DNA of 64,000 nt. Source: Allochromatium vinosum DSM 180. GTDB taxonomy: Bacteria > Pseudomonadota > Gammaproteobacteria > Chromatiales > Chromatiaceae. Each line of letters opens with the position of its first letter. Positions within the stretch are counted from its first letter, which is position 1. The notes under the pieces are model-generated. The model ran no database searches, was not told the DNA's origin, and saw only the letters and a list, made by a program, of their open reading frames with translations. A program made the translations under genes and the position numbers. Location: assembly GCF_000025485.1 (NCBI RefSeq), contig NC_013851.1, positions 1,713,154-1,777,153 on the forward strand, read 5' to 3'. Of the stretch, positions 63,254 through 64,000 are shown one piece after another.

Positions 63254-64000
63254 ATGAAGCTCGTCTCGCTCCGGGTTCGTCATTATCGTCTCCATCGCGA
63301 ACAGCAGATCGCGTTCGATCCCTCGCTGACCCTGATCGGGGGGGCGAACGAGACCGGCAAGAGCACCCTGGTCGAAGCGGCGCATCGCGCGCTCTTCCTC
63401 AATCATCGCCGCACCGGGCAGGATCTCGCGGCCATGCGCTCGCGACAGAGCGGGGAGGCGCCTGAGGTCGAACTCGTCTTCGAGCAGCATGGTCGTCCGT
63501 ACCGGCTGCTGAAGCGATTCAGCGGAGCACGCGGTCATGCCGAGCTGATGCGTCTGGACACGGCCGAACGCTGGCAGAGTGCCGAAGCCGAACTGGCCTT
63601 GGCGGCCGTGTTGGGCTATGCCGAGCCGGTGTCGTCCAATCAGGTCCCGTCGCAGTGGGCGCATCTCTGGATCTGGCAGGGGGCGGCGGGCGTCGATCCG
63701 ACCGGTCAGATCGAGCGCGAACAGACCGCCTTGCTCGAACGGCTGCAAGCCCAGGGCGGAACGGCCGTCATGCAGTCGGCGCTGGACGCGCGCTTGGGCG
63801 AGCGGTTTCTCGCCGCCGTCGAGCAGACCTTCACCTCGGCCGGCAAACCGCGAGCCGGCTCTGCCTTGAAGCAGGCCGAGACAGCGCTGCAATCGGCCCG
63901 GCAGCGCTTCGAGACCTGTCAGGCCCGCACCGAGGCACTGGCAACGGCCAGACGCGATCATGCGCAGGCGCTACAGCGACGCGCCGAGGCGGCCGAGGCC
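63254..64000 (+). CDS. SbcC/YhaN-like AAA ATPase, N-terminal part
   Basis: The frame opens with ATG 63254 (MKLVSLRVRHYRLHREQQIAFDPSLTLIGG) and continues beyond the window. The Walker A motif is GANETGKSTLVEAAHRALF. Following LFLNHRRTGQD, it goes into a long helical region rich in Glu, Ala and Arg (coiled coil starting near residue 190). This is the SMC-like partner of the upstream nuclease in double-strand break processing. The C-terminal Walker B is outside. Confidence 0.88.
   Translation, partial: MKLVSLRVRHYRLHREQQIAFDPSLTLIGGANETGKSTLVEAAHRALFLNHRRTGQDLAAMRSRQSGEAPEVELVFEQHGRPYRLLKRFSGARGHAELMRLDTAERWQSAEAELALAAVLGYAEPVSSNQVPSQWAHLWIWQGAAGVDPTGQIEREQTALLERLQAQGGTAVMQSALDARLGERFLAAVEQTFTSAGKPRAGSALKQAETALQSARQRFETCQARTEALATARRDHAQALQRRAEAAEA

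Overview
The window is a GC-rich, densely packed chromosomal segment. Its gene content points to a purple sulfur bacterium of the Chromatiaceae (Allochromatium-like): nitrogen-fixation accessory genes (nifV-W-Z-M), a cysteine-less DsrC-family protein, glycogen phosphorylase, elaborate hybrid sensor kinases and a gammaproteobacterial core (rep, polA, rapA, hslO, mnmA-hflD, hldE). The genus is an inference; there is no rRNA or photosynthesis gene here to fix it. No tRNA, rRNA or CRISPR array was seen.

Layout. 1-5.5 kb: Rep helicase (cut by the left edge), a DUF2782 exported protein, a PilZ protein, a small orphan and polA with its own terminator. 5.6-15.3 kb: three large hybrid histidine kinases, the last (MASE3-PAS-PAS-HK-REC) separated from its Hpt domain by a one-base frameshift. 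15.3-18.4 kb: rapA and a YcaR/Trm112-like protein. 18.7-22.3 kb: a hemerythrin-like gene, then the leftward nifV-nifW-nifZ-nifM operon with a sigma-54 promoter and a NifA-type upstream site. 22.5-27.5 kb: an AmrS-type radical SAM gene, a structured non-coding mobile-element-like block (about 23.67-24.06 kb), an ACP-acyl-AMP ligase-acyltransferase fusion and a lone PIN-domain gene. 27.9-36.7 kb: glgP, a PilS-like kinase, sucCD, a SufS-SufE fusion and the DsrC-like gene. 36.8-45 kb: nucleoside transporter, hslO, metallophosphoesterase, MTH1187-type protein, acnA, hflD, mnmA. 45-49.2 kb: small orphan, polysaccharide deacetylase, hldE and a GlgC-like protein lacking catalytic motifs.

49.2-62 kb is a metal and metalloid homeostasis block: a TMEM165/GDT1 transporter behind a yybP-ykoY manganese riboswitch, cusF-cusB-cusA copper/silver efflux, a feoA-feoA-feoB-feoC ferrous iron operon, an RcnR/DmeR-type repressor divergent from a DmeF exporter across a G-tract operator, and an arsenic-type operon (ArsR-ArsC fusion, ArsP-like permease, small thioredoxin-like protein) behind a perfect palindromic operator. 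The window ends with an SbcD/YhaO-like nuclease and the start of an SbcC/YhaN-like ATPase.

The most unusual item is the roughly 385 bp hairpin-bounded block at 23672-24056. It has IS200/IS605-like terminal hairpins with identical TTCA loops, no intact protein, and many internal stems, and it resembles a non-autonomous element carrying a HEARO/omega-RNA-like transcript without its nuclease.
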